Below are positions 1-8,890 of a stretch of DNA of 64,000 nt, piece by piece. Each line of letters starts with the position of its first letter. Within the stretch, counting starts at the first letter, position 1. The notes under the pieces were generated by a model. The model saw only the letters and a program-made list of their open reading frames with translations. It had not been told where the DNA came from and did not search any database. A program made the translations under genes and the position numbers. This DNA comes from Nocardia sp. NBC_01327. Lineage in GTDB: Bacteria > Actinomycetota > Actinomycetes > Mycobacteriales > Mycobacteriaceae. The stretch lies in assembly GCF_035958815.1 (NCBI RefSeq), contig NZ_CP108383.1, positions 7,998,001 to 8,062,000 of the forward strand, given 5' to 3'.

Positions 1-1085
1 CCCGGCTGGACTTCGGCGCGTTGTCCGGTGAGCGCCTCACCCTCGACTCCTCCCGCGCGCGGGGGTACGGCGGCTTCGTCAGCGGCAGACCGATTCGACT
101 GCGCCGCTTGGTGTCCAGTTGGCGCTGATCGCTGCGCGCGTGCTGCCTCGCCCTCGGAGTCGGCGAGCGGTGCGGTGTGGACGCCGCCGAAAAGAGCAGA
201 GAGCAGGATGCGCTGGGAGTGGCCGGTGTCCTGGTATTCGTCGAGCAGGACGAGGCGGAAGCGGGTGCGTTCGGCGACGCTGACCTCGGCGTGCAGGGCG
301 GCGAGGCGGGCGGCCAGGGACATTTGGGCGCCGAAATCCAGGGCGCCGCGACGGCGCAGCTCTTCGGCGAGGCGCTCCACCAGCGGCAGCAGGGAGACTC
401 GTTCGTGCTGGGTGTCGACGAGATCGGTGAGAGTCTTCTTGGGGCCGCCCTTCTGGCGCGGGCCTGCCGGAAGCGTGAAGATCAGCCGCTCCAATTCCAC
501 ATGGGCGGTGGCCAATTGGCGCGGTTCCACCAGGTGTTCGGCGAGCTGACCGGAGAGCGCCAGCACGGCTTCGGTGACCGAGACGGGGCTGCGGTCGGTC
601 TCGAGGTCACCGTCCCAGGTCGAGACGACGCGGTAGGCCAGCTGCCAGAGCTGGGTCTGGGTGAGCAGGGTGGCGGTGGGTTCGACGGGCAGCAGCAGGC
701 CGTATTCGGTGAGCAGGCGGCCCGCGTAGGAGTGGTAGGTGCTGATCTCCGGTTCGGAGCCGGTGAGCAGACCGCGCAGCCGGCCGGTGGGGTCGATATC
801 GCGCAGCAGCGGCGCACCCGCCAAGCGGGACAGCCGGGTGCGGATGCGAGTGGTCAACTGCTGGGCGGCTTTTCGAGTGAAGGTGAGGCCCAGCACCTGT
901 TCGGGTTCGACCAGGCCGTTGGCGACCATCCACACCACACGCGCCGCCATGGTCTCGGTCTTTCCCGCGCCCGCACCGGCGACCACCAGGGTCGGGCCGG
1001 TCGGGGCCTCGATGACCGCGGCCTGTTCGTCGGTGGGGGGCGGCAGGCCCAGCGCATCGGCGAGTTGACGAGCAGTGATGCTCAC
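1..1085 (-). CDS. adnB: AdnB-type UvrD-like helicase-nuclease subunit, N-terminal part (cut by window edge)
   Basis: Only the first 361 codons are in the window. The frame is open from a GTG start at 1085 and reads VSITARQLADALGLPPPTDEQ. It contains the superfamily 1 Q-type motif (PTDEQAAVI), a Walker A motif (GAGAGKTET, about residues 37-45), motif Ia (LTFTRKAAQ) and a Walker B/motif II (LLDEYQDTGHSQ). The GTG overlaps the stop of the upstream adnA gene (GTGA), which indicates translational coupling. In mycobacteria AdnA and AdnB form the heterodimeric motor-nuclease that resects double-strand breaks, and the gene order here is the same. The C-terminal nuclease domain lies outside the window, so AdnB identity rests on the motor motifs and on context. 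Confidence 0.9.
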   Translation of the reverse strand, partial: MSITARQLADALGLPPPTDEQAAVIEAPTGPTLVVAGAGAGKTETMAARVVWMVANGLVEPEQVLGLTFTRKAAQQLTTRIRTRLSRLAGAPLLRDIDPTGRLRGLLTGSEPEISTYHSYAGRLLTEYGLLLPVEPTATLLTQTQLWQLAYRVVSTWDGDLETDRSPVSVTEAVLALSGQLAEHLVEPRQLATAHVELERLIFTLPAGPRQKGGPKKTLTDLVDTQHERVSLLPLVERLAEELRRRGALDFGAQMSLAARLAALHAEVSVAERTRFRLVLLDEYQDTGHSQRILLSALFGGVHTAPLADSEGEAARAQRSAPTGHQAAQSNRSAADEAAVPPRAGGVEGEALTGQRAEVQP

Positions 1086-4000
1086 TCGTCGGTCACCTGG
1101 CGTCCGGTGTCCTGGACGGGGCAGCTGCCCGCGACCTTGCAGTGGCGGCAGCCCTCATTGCGCATGGCCAGATAGCTGGGACCGGTCGAGGAGGCCGCGG
1201 CATCGTGGATCACGCCGCGCCACAGCTCGATTCCGCCGTCGTCGAGTGCGGGCTGCATGCGTTCGGTGGCCGCGCCGTCCCGGGCGCTGGGTTTGGCCAC
1301 GTAGACCAGGCGGGCGCCGCCGGGTTCGCCGTCGCCGAGTGCGCCCGCCGCGGCCGCTACCTGATAGGTGGCCAGCTGCGCGTGCTCCTCGGCCGCCTGC
1401 TTGGTGATCGGCGTCTTGCCGGTCTTCACATCGACGATGACGAAGCGGCCCATGGCATCTCGTTCGAGGCGGTCCATGCGCCCGCTGATCCGCACCGGGA
1501 GTTCGCCGGGCGTGCGTGCGGGCAGGATGCAGTCCACCGGCACCTCGACGCCGATGGAGGTGAGTTCGTCGCGGGTATTGCGCAACCAGGCCAGGAAGGT
1601 GTCGACCATGGTTTCGGTGCGGCGCAATTCGGCTCGGGAGTACCAGTTCTCGCCGTCGCGCGCGGTGGGATCGACCTTTTTCCAGGCCTTGACCAGCGCG
1701 ACTTTGACCTGGGCCTCGGTGACCTGACCGGCGAGCGCCTGCACCAGCGTGTGCACAAGATTGCCCTTGAGGGCGTGCGGATTCTCGCCGTCGCTGCCGC
1801 CGTGGCGTTCCAGCGCCCAGCGCAGCGGGCAGGTCTTGAGCTGCTCCACCGTGGAGGGCGAGAGCGCGACCGAACCGTCCTCGCTGTTCCAGAGCGGACT
1901 TTCGGAGGACAGTTCGGCGGTGCCGTACCAGTCGTCCGGGTGCGCACCGCGCACCCCGGCCCGGGCCAGCCGGGCAAGCTGGCGGGCGGCGCGGGAGCGG
2001 CGCTCCGGTGTGGTCTCGGGATCACATGCGGCACTGCGCAATTCGGCGATCAGCGTATGCATGGCGAGGGCGCGGCCGGGATCGACCGGCGGCGGTATGC
2101 GGCCGGGCTGCCCGTCGGCCGCGTCGGCGTCGAGTTCGGCGAGGAAGCGCGAGGGCACCAGATCCTGGTCGCCGGTGACGGATTCGACCGCCGTCACCAG
2201 CAGGGAACGGCGCGCCCGGCTGCACGCCACCAGCAGCAGTCGCCGCTCCTCGGCGAGCAGTGGGGCGGCACGGCTCACCTTCTCACCCGTATCCCCCACT
2301 CCGGCAAGCAGATCCACCAGATCCTCGACACCGAGCAGGGTGCCGCGCGGGCGCAGATTGGGCCAGATGCCCTCCTGCACCGCGGCGACGGTGACGGTGT
2401 CCCACTCCCGGCCCGCGGCGGCGTGCGCACTGCAGATGGTCACCGCTTCGCCCGGATCGGTATGCGGCGCATTGTCCTGCGGAATCACCTGCTGCTCCAG
2501 GTATTCCACAAAACCCTCGATGGTGGCGTGCGGCAGCCGGTCCACATAGGCCGCGGCCGCCTCGAACAAGCCCACCACCGCATCGAGATCGCGGTCGGCT
2601 TGCAGCCCCACCGCTCCCCCGCGCTCGGACTGCCCCACCCAGCGCCGCTCCAGCGTCGATCCGGTCCACAACCCCCACAGCGTGTCCTCCAGCCCACCCC
2701 CGCCCCCCCGCACCTTGCGCGCCCGCCCCAGCGCCTTCAGCACCCGCCGCAACGGTGCGGCCTCCACCTCGGTGAGCCGCTCGAGCAGCACCCGATTCCC
2801 CGCCCCCACCAACAGATCTCGCAGAATCTCCGCCGACGACCGATCCAGATCCGCGAAGCGATCAGCACCCGCACCATCGCCGTCGAGATCCGCGGCGGAA
2901 CGGCCGGTACTGCGGCGCGCCTCGCCTCCCGCTGTAGTGGCGACCGGCGTTGGCACGGCAGCACCGGAGTCCGCGGCAGGTTCGATGCGACCGGAGCCGC
3001 CGTCACCGGCGGGCGAGTCGGTGGCCGCCACCGAGTCGTTCGGTGCGCTCACCGAGGACGAGCCGTCGCTGTCGGTGGCGTCCGCTACCGTCGATGGCAT
3101 GGTCGTATAGCGCTCGCTCGCAAGGTAATCCGCGGTGCGGACGGGTTCGTCGCCGTCGTGATCCTCGGGGGCGCGGTCGGGGTAGCCGAGTTCGAGGACG
3201 GTACGGCGGATGCCGCGGCGGAGGCGGCGGAGGCTGATCTGGTCCGCGCCGCCGAGGGGGCCCGCGAGGAGGTCGAGGGCATCGTCGGCGGTGAAGGGGA
3301 TGGGGCGGGGATGGCGGACGCGGGTGGGGTCGCCGGCGGTGACGGCGCGCAGGGCGAGCAGGGCCCAGGCGGCGCCGCGGCGGCGGGCGAGGGGGACGTC
3401 GGCGGGGGGCTGGCGGACGGGCACACCGGCGGCCAGCAGGGCGCGGCGCAGGGGGGCCAGGGACAGCGGGACCGAGCGGACGATGACGGCCATATTCGAC
3501 CAGGGGACGCCGTGGGTGAGGTGGGCGCGGCGGAGGTGGTCGGCAATGAGGGCGGCTTCCTTGGCCGGGGTGGTGAGCACCTGCACACGCACCTCACCCT
3601 CGAATGGCGGCTCTTCCCAGAGGATCTCGTCGTCGGACCGCACATCCCACTCGGCCGTGCCGTCCCCGGGCGGCGCGATCGCACCCGCCTTGTCGGCCCG
3701 AACCCTCACACCGCCGTGACCGTTCGATGCGTCGGTATCGGATGGGGCGATATCGCGCAGGAAATTCGCGGCGTCCCGGGCTCCGGGGCGGATGCGGTGC
3801 GGGCCGGCGCCCGGGAGGCGGGAGGTGATGCGGGAGACGACCTCCTGGATGGCGGTGGCGGATCGGTGGTTGTGGCGCAGGATGATTCGGCGGTCGGCGG
3901 GGGCATCGGGGTCGGCGGCGAAGCGGGCGTCGGCGCCGCGGAAGGTGAAGACGGACTGGTCGGGGTCGGCGGCGATCACGGTGGTGGCCGCGCCACTGCC

Positions 4001-4903
4001 GATGGCTCGAACGAGTTGGGCCGCAAGGGGATCCAGATGCTGGGCGTCGTCGACGAGGACGGTGCGCAGCCGATCGCGCTCGGCGGCCAGCAGTTCGGCG
4101 TCGATCAGCAGGGCATCGAGGGCCGCGCCGACCAGTTCGGCGGCGTCGAGGGCGGGCGCACTGGCCTCGGGTACGTCCATACCGACCGACCAGCGCAGCA
4201 GCATGATCTGCTCGTAGCGTTCGTGGAATCGCCCGGCGGCGACCCATTCGGGGTGTCCGTGGGTATGTCCGAGCCGGATGAGGTCCTCGGGACCGAGTCC
4301 GCGCTCGGTGGCGCGCAGCATGAGATCCCGCAACTGTTCAGCGAATCCAGCGGCGGGCAATGCGGGATGCAGCCGCTCCGGCCAGTCCGGCGCCTCGTCG
4401 GCGAGTTCGCCGCGCAGCATTTCCCGAATGACAATGTCCTGCTCGGAACCGGTAAGCAGGCGCGGGGGCGGATTGCCGTGGGTGGCCGACACGGTGCGCA
4501 GGAGACCGAAGGCATAGGAGTGCAGGGTGCGCACCAATGGGCCGCGAGTGGCGCCTGGTACCCCTCCCAGCAATGGATCGGCCTCGGCAATTCGGACAGT
4601 AATGGCATTACGCACCGCGGTGGCGGCCCGTTTCGAATAGGTGAGCACCAGCACCGATTCCGGATCCGCCCCGGCCAGAATGCGTTCGGCCGCGATATCC
4701 ACCAGCAGGGCGGTCTTGCCCGCGCCCGGACCGCCCAGCACCTGCCACGGCCGCCAGCCGGGATCGATGCCGGGGTCGTCGAACAGCGGCCGGAGGGCGG
4801 CATCCCACTCCCGGAGGTGGGAGGCTGCCTCGGCCCGGCGCACCAATTGCACCGAGCTATCCGATCGCATCACGTCGGCTATTTCAACAGACCGCCCCGA
4901 CAC
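1082..4903 (-). CDS. adnA: AdnA-type ATP-dependent helicase/nuclease subunit
   Basis: 1273 residues from the GTG at 4903; an ATG at 4870 (MRSDSSVQLVRR) is an equally good start and neither has a clear ribosome site. Superfamily 1 motor motifs: Walker A GGPGAGKT (57-64), LTYSKRAA (87-94), Walker B LVDDAQHLD (283-291) and PDQSVFTFRGAD (314-325). The C-terminal RecB-type nuclease shows DVKTGK (about 1158-1163). An upstream CPLRW cysteine together with C1252, C1255 and C1261 forms the spacing of an iron-sulfur nuclease. Residues about 600-685 are an Asp/Ser/Ala/Gly-rich linker inside the motor region that makes the protein longer than its mycobacterial counterpart as I recall it (about 1050 residues). 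It acts with the coupled downstream adnB gene in end resection. Confidence 0.9.
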   Translation of the reverse strand: MSGRSVEIADVMRSDSSVQLVRRAEAASHLREWDAALRPLFDDPGIDPGWRPWQVLGGPGAGKTALLVDIAAERILAGADPESVLVLTYSKRAATAVRNAITVRIAEADPLLGGVPGATRGPLVRTLHSYAFGLLRTVSATHGNPPPRLLTGSEQDIVIREMLRGELADEAPDWPERLHPALPAAGFAEQLRDLMLRATERGLGPEDLIRLGHTHGHPEWVAAGRFHERYEQIMLLRWSVGMDVPEASAPALDAAELVGAALDALLIDAELLAAERDRLRTVLVDDAQHLDPLAAQLVRAIGSGAATTVIAADPDQSVFTFRGADARFAADPDAPADRRIILRHNHRSATAIQEVVSRITSRLPGAGPHRIRPGARDAANFLRDIAPSDTDASNGHGGVRVRADKAGAIAPPGDGTAEWDVRSDDEILWEEPPFEGEVRVQVLTTPAKEAALIADHLRRAHLTHGVPWSNMAVIVRSVPLSLAPLRRALLAAGVPVRQPPADVPLARRRGAAWALLALRAVTAGDPTRVRHPRPIPFTADDALDLLAGPLGGADQISLRRLRRGIRRTVLELGYPDRAPEDHDGDEPVRTADYLASERYTTMPSTVADATDSDGSSSVSAPNDSVAATDSPAGDGGSGRIEPAADSGAAVPTPVATTAGGEARRSTGRSAADLDGDGAGADRFADLDRSSAEILRDLLVGAGNRVLLERLTEVEAAPLRRVLKALGRARKVRGGGGGLEDTLWGLWTGSTLERRWVGQSERGGAVGLQADRDLDAVVGLFEAAAAYVDRLPHATIEGFVEYLEQQVIPQDNAPHTDPGEAVTICSAHAAAGREWDTVTVAAVQEGIWPNLRPRGTLLGVEDLVDLLAGVGDTGEKVSRAAPLLAEERRLLLVACSRARRSLLVTAVESVTGDQDLVPSRFLAELDADAADGQPGRIPPPVDPGRALAMHTLIAELRSAACDPETTPERRSRAARQLARLARAGVRGAHPDDWYGTAELSSESPLWNSEDGSVALSPSTVEQLKTCPLRWALERHGGSDGENPHALKGNLVHTLVQALAGQVTEAQVKVALVKAWKKVDPTARDGENWYSRAELRRTETMVDTFLAWLRNTRDELTSIGVEVPVDCILPARTPGELPVRISGRMDRLERDAMGRFVIVDVKTGKTPITKQAAEEHAQLATYQVAAAAGALGDGEPGGARLVYVAKPSARDGAATERMQPALDDGGIELWRGVIHDAAASSTGPSYLAMRNEGCRHCKVAGSCPVQDTGRQVTDE

Positions 4904-5012
4904 GTTCCGTTTGCCATGTGTTGGCCGTGCCGCCGGTCACAGCGGAAACGCCCGCCGCGGACCCGCGATGCGGACCGCCGGCGGGTGGAGCCGCACGCCG
5001 GCAGGCAGCAGA

Positions 5013-5798
5013 ATGGTCGGGGTGTCCGATCTTCATATTCATCATTTCGGTCCTTCGACCGGTCCGGTTGTGCTGGCGCTGCACGGCTTGACCGGGCACG
5101 GTCAACGCTGGCAGGCGCTGGCTGAGCAGCAGCTGCCCGATGTGCGGATTATTGCGCCGGATCTGCGGGGGCACGGGAGGTCGACCGGCGTGCCGCCGTG
5201 GGATTTCGAAACGATCGTCGCGGACCTGGTGGCGGCGCTGGCGGCGCGGACCGGCGAACCGGTGGTAGTGCTCGGGCATTCGTTCGGCGCGGCGGCCGCC
5301 GTGCATCTGGCGCGGCGCCATCCCGAGCTGGTGCGCGCGCTGGTCCTGCTGGATCCGGCGATCGGCCTGGCGCCGGAGCTCATGCTGCGCATCGCGGATT
5401 CCACTCTGGCGCACCCGGATTACGCGAGCCTGGCGGATGCCCGGTTCGACAAGCTGGAGACCGCCTGGGCCGATGTGGAAACGCAGGTGCTCGAGGCCGA
5501 ACTGGCCGAGCATCTGGTGCCCACCGCGGACGGCCGGCTGGCCTGGCGCATGACCCTGCCCGCGATCATTTCGTACTGGGGTCAGCTGGCCCGCGATTTC
5601 GTGCTGCCACCGCCGGAGCTGCCCACGATCCTGGTGCAGGCGAGGAAGGTGCAGCCGCCGTTCGTGACCCCGGCCTTCCGCGCGGCGCTCACCGCGAAGC
5701 TGGGCGACCGGCTGACCGTGCACGAATTCGACTGCGATCACATGGTGGCGCAGGAACTGCCCGCGGAAACCGCCGCGCTCGTCCGCGCCGTGCTCTGA
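5013..5798 (+). CDS. Alpha/beta hydrolase, LipV-like
   Basis: A 261-residue alpha/beta-fold hydrolase. Visible: the oxyanion region LHGLTGHG (23-30), the nucleophile elbow GHSFG with Ser90, and the C-terminal catalytic His243 in FDCDHMV. The substrate cannot be told from the sequence. It is divergent from adnA and followed after 39 nt by the alkyltransferase-like gene, the same order as lipV (Rv3203) and Rv3204 in M. tuberculosis, so it is probably the lipV orthologue, an esterase or lipase-like enzyme with no visible signal peptide. The start is ATG 5013; GTG 5022 is an alternative. The reading frame is open much further upstream, but that part only mirrors adnA. Confidence 0.85.
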   Translation: MVGVSDLHIHHFGPSTGPVVLALHGLTGHGQRWQALAEQQLPDVRIIAPDLRGHGRSTGVPPWDFETIVADLVAALAARTGEPVVVLGHSFGAAAAVHLARRHPELVRALVLLDPAIGLAPELMLRIADSTLAHPDYASLADARFDKLETAWADVETQVLEAELAEHLVPTADGRLAWRMTLPAIISYWGQLARDFVLPPPELPTILVQARKVQPPFVTPAFRAALTAKLGDRLTVHEFDCDHMVAQELPAETAALVRAVL

Positions 5799-5837
5799 AA
5801 CGCTGTGCTCTGAAACGCGACCCCGAGGAGCCCGCCC

Positions 5838-6143
5838 ATGCCCACCTCCGATGCCGAAGTCGAGCGAGTCCGCGAGCTGGTGGCGGCCATTCCGCCCGGC
5901 CGGGTCGCCACCTACGGCGATATCGCCGCCGCCGCGGGTCTGTCCACGCCCCGCACCGTCGGCTGGATCATGCGCACCGATTCCGCGGATCTGCCGTGGC
6001 ATCGGGTGCTGCGCGCAAATGGCACGCCCGCACCACATTTGGCGCACCGGCAACTGGTGCAGCTCGCCGCGGAGGGCTGTCCGGTCCTCGACGATCGGGT
6101 GGACCTGCGGCGCGCCCGGTTTCATTTCGACTCGCCGGACTGA
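5838..6143 (+). CDS. Alkyltransferase-like protein (ATL), MGMT-fold DNA damage sensor
   Basis: 101 residues with the DNA-binding domain of O6-alkylguanine-DNA alkyltransferases: GRVATYGDIA, a helix-turn-helix with the arginine finger region (STPRTVGWIMR), and the active-site loop. The loop reads PWHRVL, so Trp replaces the alkyl-accepting Cys of PCHRV. This defines ATL proteins, which cannot remove the alkyl group but bind O6-alkylguanine and hand the lesion to nucleotide excision repair. Start ATG 5838 follows a GAGGAG ribosome site. It lies close behind the LipV-like gene, likely co-transcribed, in the same place as Rv3204. It marks the left edge of the conserved block. Confidence 0.9.
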   Translation: MPTSDAEVERVRELVAAIPPGRVATYGDIAAAAGLSTPRTVGWIMRTDSADLPWHRVLRANGTPAPHLAHRQLVQLAAEGCPVLDDRVDLRRARFHFDSPD

Positions 6144-6224
6144 CCGCCGACCTGGGCCGACAGCCGGATTCGGTTCCGCGAAACCGGGTACGCGGCACCC
6201 CGGGCGGCGGCTACCGTGGAAACC

Positions 6225-6965
6225 ATGTCCACCCGTCTGGCATGCGTGGTGTTCGATGCCGTCGAGCCCAGGAGCGTCTCCCGCTTCTGGGCCGAACTCC
6301 TAGGCTGGGAGGTGGCACTCGATCGTCCCGACGGGGTCGATGTGGCCGCATCCGACCCGGACGGGCTGGATGTGGCGCTCACCTTCCTCCCCGCCCGCCG
6401 GTCCAAGGCGGCGAAGAACCGCATCCACCTGGACCTGTCCAGCCGATCGCTGGATCATCAACGCGTACAGGTGGATCGGGCGCTGTCCCTGGGTGCGCGC
6501 CGGATCGATATCGGGCAGGGCGCGGTGCCGTGGGCGGTGCTGGCCGATCCGGAGGGCAATGAATTCTGCGTGCTCGAGCCGCGTGAGCACTATGTGGATA
6601 CCGGTTCGGTGGCGGCGATCGTGGTGGATACCGAGAATCCCCTGCGCCTGGCGCAATTCTGGTCGAAGGCCGCGGGCTGGCCCGTCACGCACGACAGCGC
6701 CCGCTATGCGGGAATCCGTTCGGCCACCGGTCAGGGTCCGTGGCTGGAATTCCTCCGCACCCCCGAAGCGCTCGGCGAGCGCAGTCGTCTTCATCTGGAT
6801 CTCATCGCTTTCCCCAGCGATGACCCCGTGGAGGAAGCCGCCCGACTGCAAGCCGCGGGCGCGTCGCCGATCAGTTCCGAGACTCCCCCGGCCAATGCAC
6901 CGGCGGTGGTGCTGGCCGATCCGGAAACCAACGAATTCTGTCTGCTGCAAGCAGCATCCGGCTGA
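6225..6965 (+). CDS. VOC superfamily protein with two glyoxalase-like modules
   Basis: 246 residues made of two tandem glyoxalase-like modules. Each ends in a diagnostic stretch: AVLADPEGNEFCVLEP in the first half and VVLADPETNEFCLLQA in the second. Each begins with an ARFW/LAQFW-like segment (RSVSRFWAELLGWEV; LRLAQFWSKAAGWPV). The fold is that of glyoxalase, dioxygenase and bleomycin-binding proteins; the paired metal-binding residues are not fully conserved, so the reaction is unknown. ATG 6225 is preferred over GTG 6216. It is the first gene of the accessory stretch and converges on the WhiB gene. Confidence 0.8.
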   Translation: MSTRLACVVFDAVEPRSVSRFWAELLGWEVALDRPDGVDVAASDPDGLDVALTFLPARRSKAAKNRIHLDLSSRSLDHQRVQVDRALSLGARRIDIGQGAVPWAVLADPEGNEFCVLEPREHYVDTGSVAAIVVDTENPLRLAQFWSKAAGWPVTHDSARYAGIRSATGQGPWLEFLRTPEALGERSRLHLDLIAFPSDDPVEEAARLQAAGASPISSETPPANAPAVVLADPETNEFCLLQAASG

Positions 6966-6979
6966 TTTACGTTCCCCCG

Positions 6980-7002
6980 CTGATACCACTGCGCGGTATC
7001 AG
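6980..7002. terminator. Hairpin between convergent genes
   Basis: A perfect 8-bp inverted repeat (CTGATACC / GGTATCAG) with a 7-nt loop sits between the convergent VOC and WhiB genes and covers the WhiB stop codon. Neither side has a strong T run. It may serve as a bidirectional terminator or a 3-prime stability hairpin. Confidence 0.5.
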
Positions 7003-7301
7003 GCCGCCCCGCGTTCGTACCGGCGCCGTTCCCGCGGCGACATTCCGCCCCAGATGCCGAAACGCTGATCATGCGTCAGCGCATAATCCAGGCATTCGCG
7101 CCGCACCTCGCACGATGAGCAGACTCGTTTGGCCTCGCGCGTGGAACCGCCCTTGTCCGGAAAGAACGCCTCCGGATCGGTCTGGGTGCACAGGGCCTGC
7201 TGATGCCAGGAGCCCGGTTCGGATTCGTCCCGGTGCGTGATGGTTTCGAACATCGCATCGAAATTGGTGAAAAGCATTTTCACGTCGTTCACCCTCTTCA
7301 T
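6999..7301 (-). CDS. WhiB-family iron-sulfur transcription regulator, WhiB2-like
   Basis: 100 residues with the full WhiB signature: a first Cys in ALCTQTDPEAFFP, then CSSCEVRREC giving C-x2-C-x5-C, the G(I/V)WGG turn (FGIWGGMS) and a basic tail (RERRRYERGAA). The four cysteines ligate a redox-responsive [4Fe-4S] cluster. The segment PEAFFPDKGGSTREAKRVC is closest to WhiB2/WhmD, but the protein lacks the long WhiB2 N-terminus, so it is more likely an extra paralogue than the cell-division WhiB2 itself. ATG 7301 is used; ATG 7277 is possible. It lies 44 nt behind a small unknown gene, probably in one transcript. Confidence 0.9.
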   Translation of the reverse strand: MKRVNDVKMLFTNFDAMFETITHRDESEPGSWHQQALCTQTDPEAFFPDKGGSTREAKRVCSSCEVRRECLDYALTHDQRFGIWGGMSPRERRRYERGAA

Positions 7302-7345
7302 AAACGGATTGATTCTGAATTACACAAGACCCGAAAACTGGTGGG

Positions 7346-7768
7346 TCAGCAATCGCCGCTGACCGCGGCCAGGCGGGCCTGCTCACCGGTGAGGAAGATG
7401 CGGCGCGCGTGCACCGCGGCCGGCGTCGACGACCAGGGCGCGAGTGCCGTGGTGAACATGAGTTCGCACCACGAAAGCGCGGGCGTCGCACCGAGGGAGA
7501 GGGTATTGAGCAGTGACAATTCGGTATCGGAATCGTTCCAGGCGGCGAACAGCCAGGTGCCGTCCAACCGGGCCAGGAATTCCTCGGCGTCCTCCGGCAC
7601 TCCGAGGGGCGCGTCGACGGCGAGATGAACAACCGCGGTAATGGCATGGCGCATACGAGCATCCAGGCCGACTCCGTCGTGCAGCAGCAAACCCTCGAGC
7701 GAATCGCGAAGTACGGCCCCATGATCGGTCCGGAAGTCGCGGCGAGCGGCAGTAGTGACGTCGAACAT
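7346..7768 (-). CDS. Small protein of unknown function upstream of the WhiB gene
   Basis: 140 residues that I do not recognise. ATG 7768 is well supported by GGGAGGA placed 5 nt upstream. The protein is mostly soluble, acidic in the middle (PEDAEEFLARLDG), with a hydrophobic, Trp-containing segment (GTWLFAAWNDSD, then SWCELMFTTALAPW), and ends in Cys. No signal peptide or membrane helix is obvious. The frame stays open upstream of 7768 but lacks a ribosome site there and runs into the divergent promoter. Co-transcription with the WhiB gene suggests a shared stress or redox response, which is inference only. Confidence 0.7.
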   Translation of the reverse strand: MFDVTTAARRDFRTDHGAVLRDSLEGLLLHDGVGLDARMRHAITAVVHLAVDAPLGVPEDAEEFLARLDGTWLFAAWNDSDTELSLLNTLSLGATPALSWCELMFTTALAPWSSTPAAVHARRIFLTGEQARLAAVSGDC

Positions 7769-7886
7769 TATTTTCCTCCCTATCGAATAAGCGCTTGTCC
7801 CAAAAGCGCCATCGCCTGATTTAAAAGGCCGAACGGTCGACTTGTCCAGTTTTAAGGACATCTGGGGCAAACCCCTAGCAGTACTG

Positions 7887-7900
7887 ACACTGGCCAGTGT
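7887..7900. promoter_or_regulatory. 14-bp perfect palindrome in a divergent promoter region
   Basis: ACACTGGCCAGTGT is a perfect palindrome in the 222-nt gap between the unknown-gene/WhiB pair (minus) and the hydrolase at 7991 (plus). About 10 nt to its left is a GGGG-CAAA-CCCC inverted repeat (7864-7875). The position suits an operator for one or both divergent units. The regulator is unknown. Confidence 0.45.
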
Positions 7901-7990
7901 TGGTACCCGTCGGGAACAGCACCGAAGGGTGCCCGGCACCACGTGGGCAAACATTAGCTCGATACGGGTTCCGCCCTTTACGGTCTGACC

Positions 7991-8872
7991 ATGCCTTATG
8001 TGCAATCAGGTGCGGCCACAGTTCATTTCGTCACCAGCGACATCGCTGGACCGACACTTCTCCTCATCCACGGATTTCTCATGGATGAATCGATGTTCGA
8101 ACCGATGCGCGAACCTCTGGCAGCTGCCGGGATCAATCTCGTAACGATTGATGCGCGATGCCACGGACGCACTCAGTCACCCGATGGCGAACAGTTCACC
8201 TACTGGGATATGGCGGCCGACGCACTGGCGGTTATGGATGAATTGGGGATTCGAAAAGCAGTCATAGGCGGTATGAGTCAGGGTGGATTCACCGCACTGC
8301 GACTGGCGCTGCTGGCACCGGAGCGGGTGCGCGGATTGGCGCTCATCGATACCGAGGCGGGCGACTGCAGCCCCGGCGAACTCGCCTTCTACCACACCTT
8401 TTTCGAGCGCTGGTGCAGTGCGGAGCCGATGGCGCCGCTGGTCGCCGAACTGGCTCCGCAGCTGATCGGCGGCAGCGATCCGCGCCTGTGGCGGGCCTGG
8501 ACCAGCCGCTGGTACTCCTCCGATCGGCAGTCCATTCTGCCGGCCGCGCGCTGCTTGATGGAGCGCCGTTCGGTATTGCACCGGCTCTCGGAAATCACCG
8601 CGCCGACACTGGTGATCCGGGGCAGCCACGATGGCACCAGCACCGCGCAGAAATCCGATGCGCTGGCTGCCGGACTCGCGAATGCGGATGGGGTGGTGAC
8701 CATTCCGGGCGCCGGGCACGGCGCCGCGTGGACACATCCGGAGGTGGTGGCGCCCCTACTGATTCGACTGGTGCGACGGTCTACTGCGCGGCACGAGAAC
8801 AACCTGACGCACGCGCTGGCGCATCCATGGCTGCAGGGGCGTTCCACACCCGGAATTCACGCCGCACGATGA
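7991..8872 (+). CDS. Alpha/beta hydrolase
   Basis: 293 residues. The alpha/beta hydrolase core shows HG after strand 3 (LLLIHGFLMDE), DARCHGRT after strand 4, the nucleophile elbow GMSQG (94-98, Ser96), a late GSHD loop with the likely acid, and GAGHGAAW with the catalytic His. The family includes esterases, haloperoxidase-like and lactone hydrolases; the substrate is unknown. The last 35 residues after the fold (from about RRSTARHENN) are Arg/His-rich and probably disordered. The ATG at 7991 is the only good start; there is no clear ribosome site. It runs divergent from the WhiB unit. Confidence 0.85.
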   Translation: MPYVQSGAATVHFVTSDIAGPTLLLIHGFLMDESMFEPMREPLAAAGINLVTIDARCHGRTQSPDGEQFTYWDMAADALAVMDELGIRKAVIGGMSQGGFTALRLALLAPERVRGLALIDTEAGDCSPGELAFYHTFFERWCSAEPMAPLVAELAPQLIGGSDPRLWRAWTSRWYSSDRQSILPAARCLMERRSVLHRLSEITAPTLVIRGSHDGTSTAQKSDALAAGLANADGVVTIPGAGHGAAWTHPEVVAPLLIRLVRRSTARHENNLTHALAHPWLQGRSTPGIHAAR

Positions 8873-8890
8873 CCGGAATTCGATCCCGGC

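Noticed and set aside
1142..5125. 1327-codon open frame on the plus strand
   Set aside because: Antisense to adnA, which has full helicase and nuclease motifs; the plus-strand translation has no recognisable fold.
6999..7301. Orthologue of cell-division WhiB2
   Set aside because: The cluster domain is WhiB2-like, but the long N-terminus is missing and the neighbours differ; called a paralogue.
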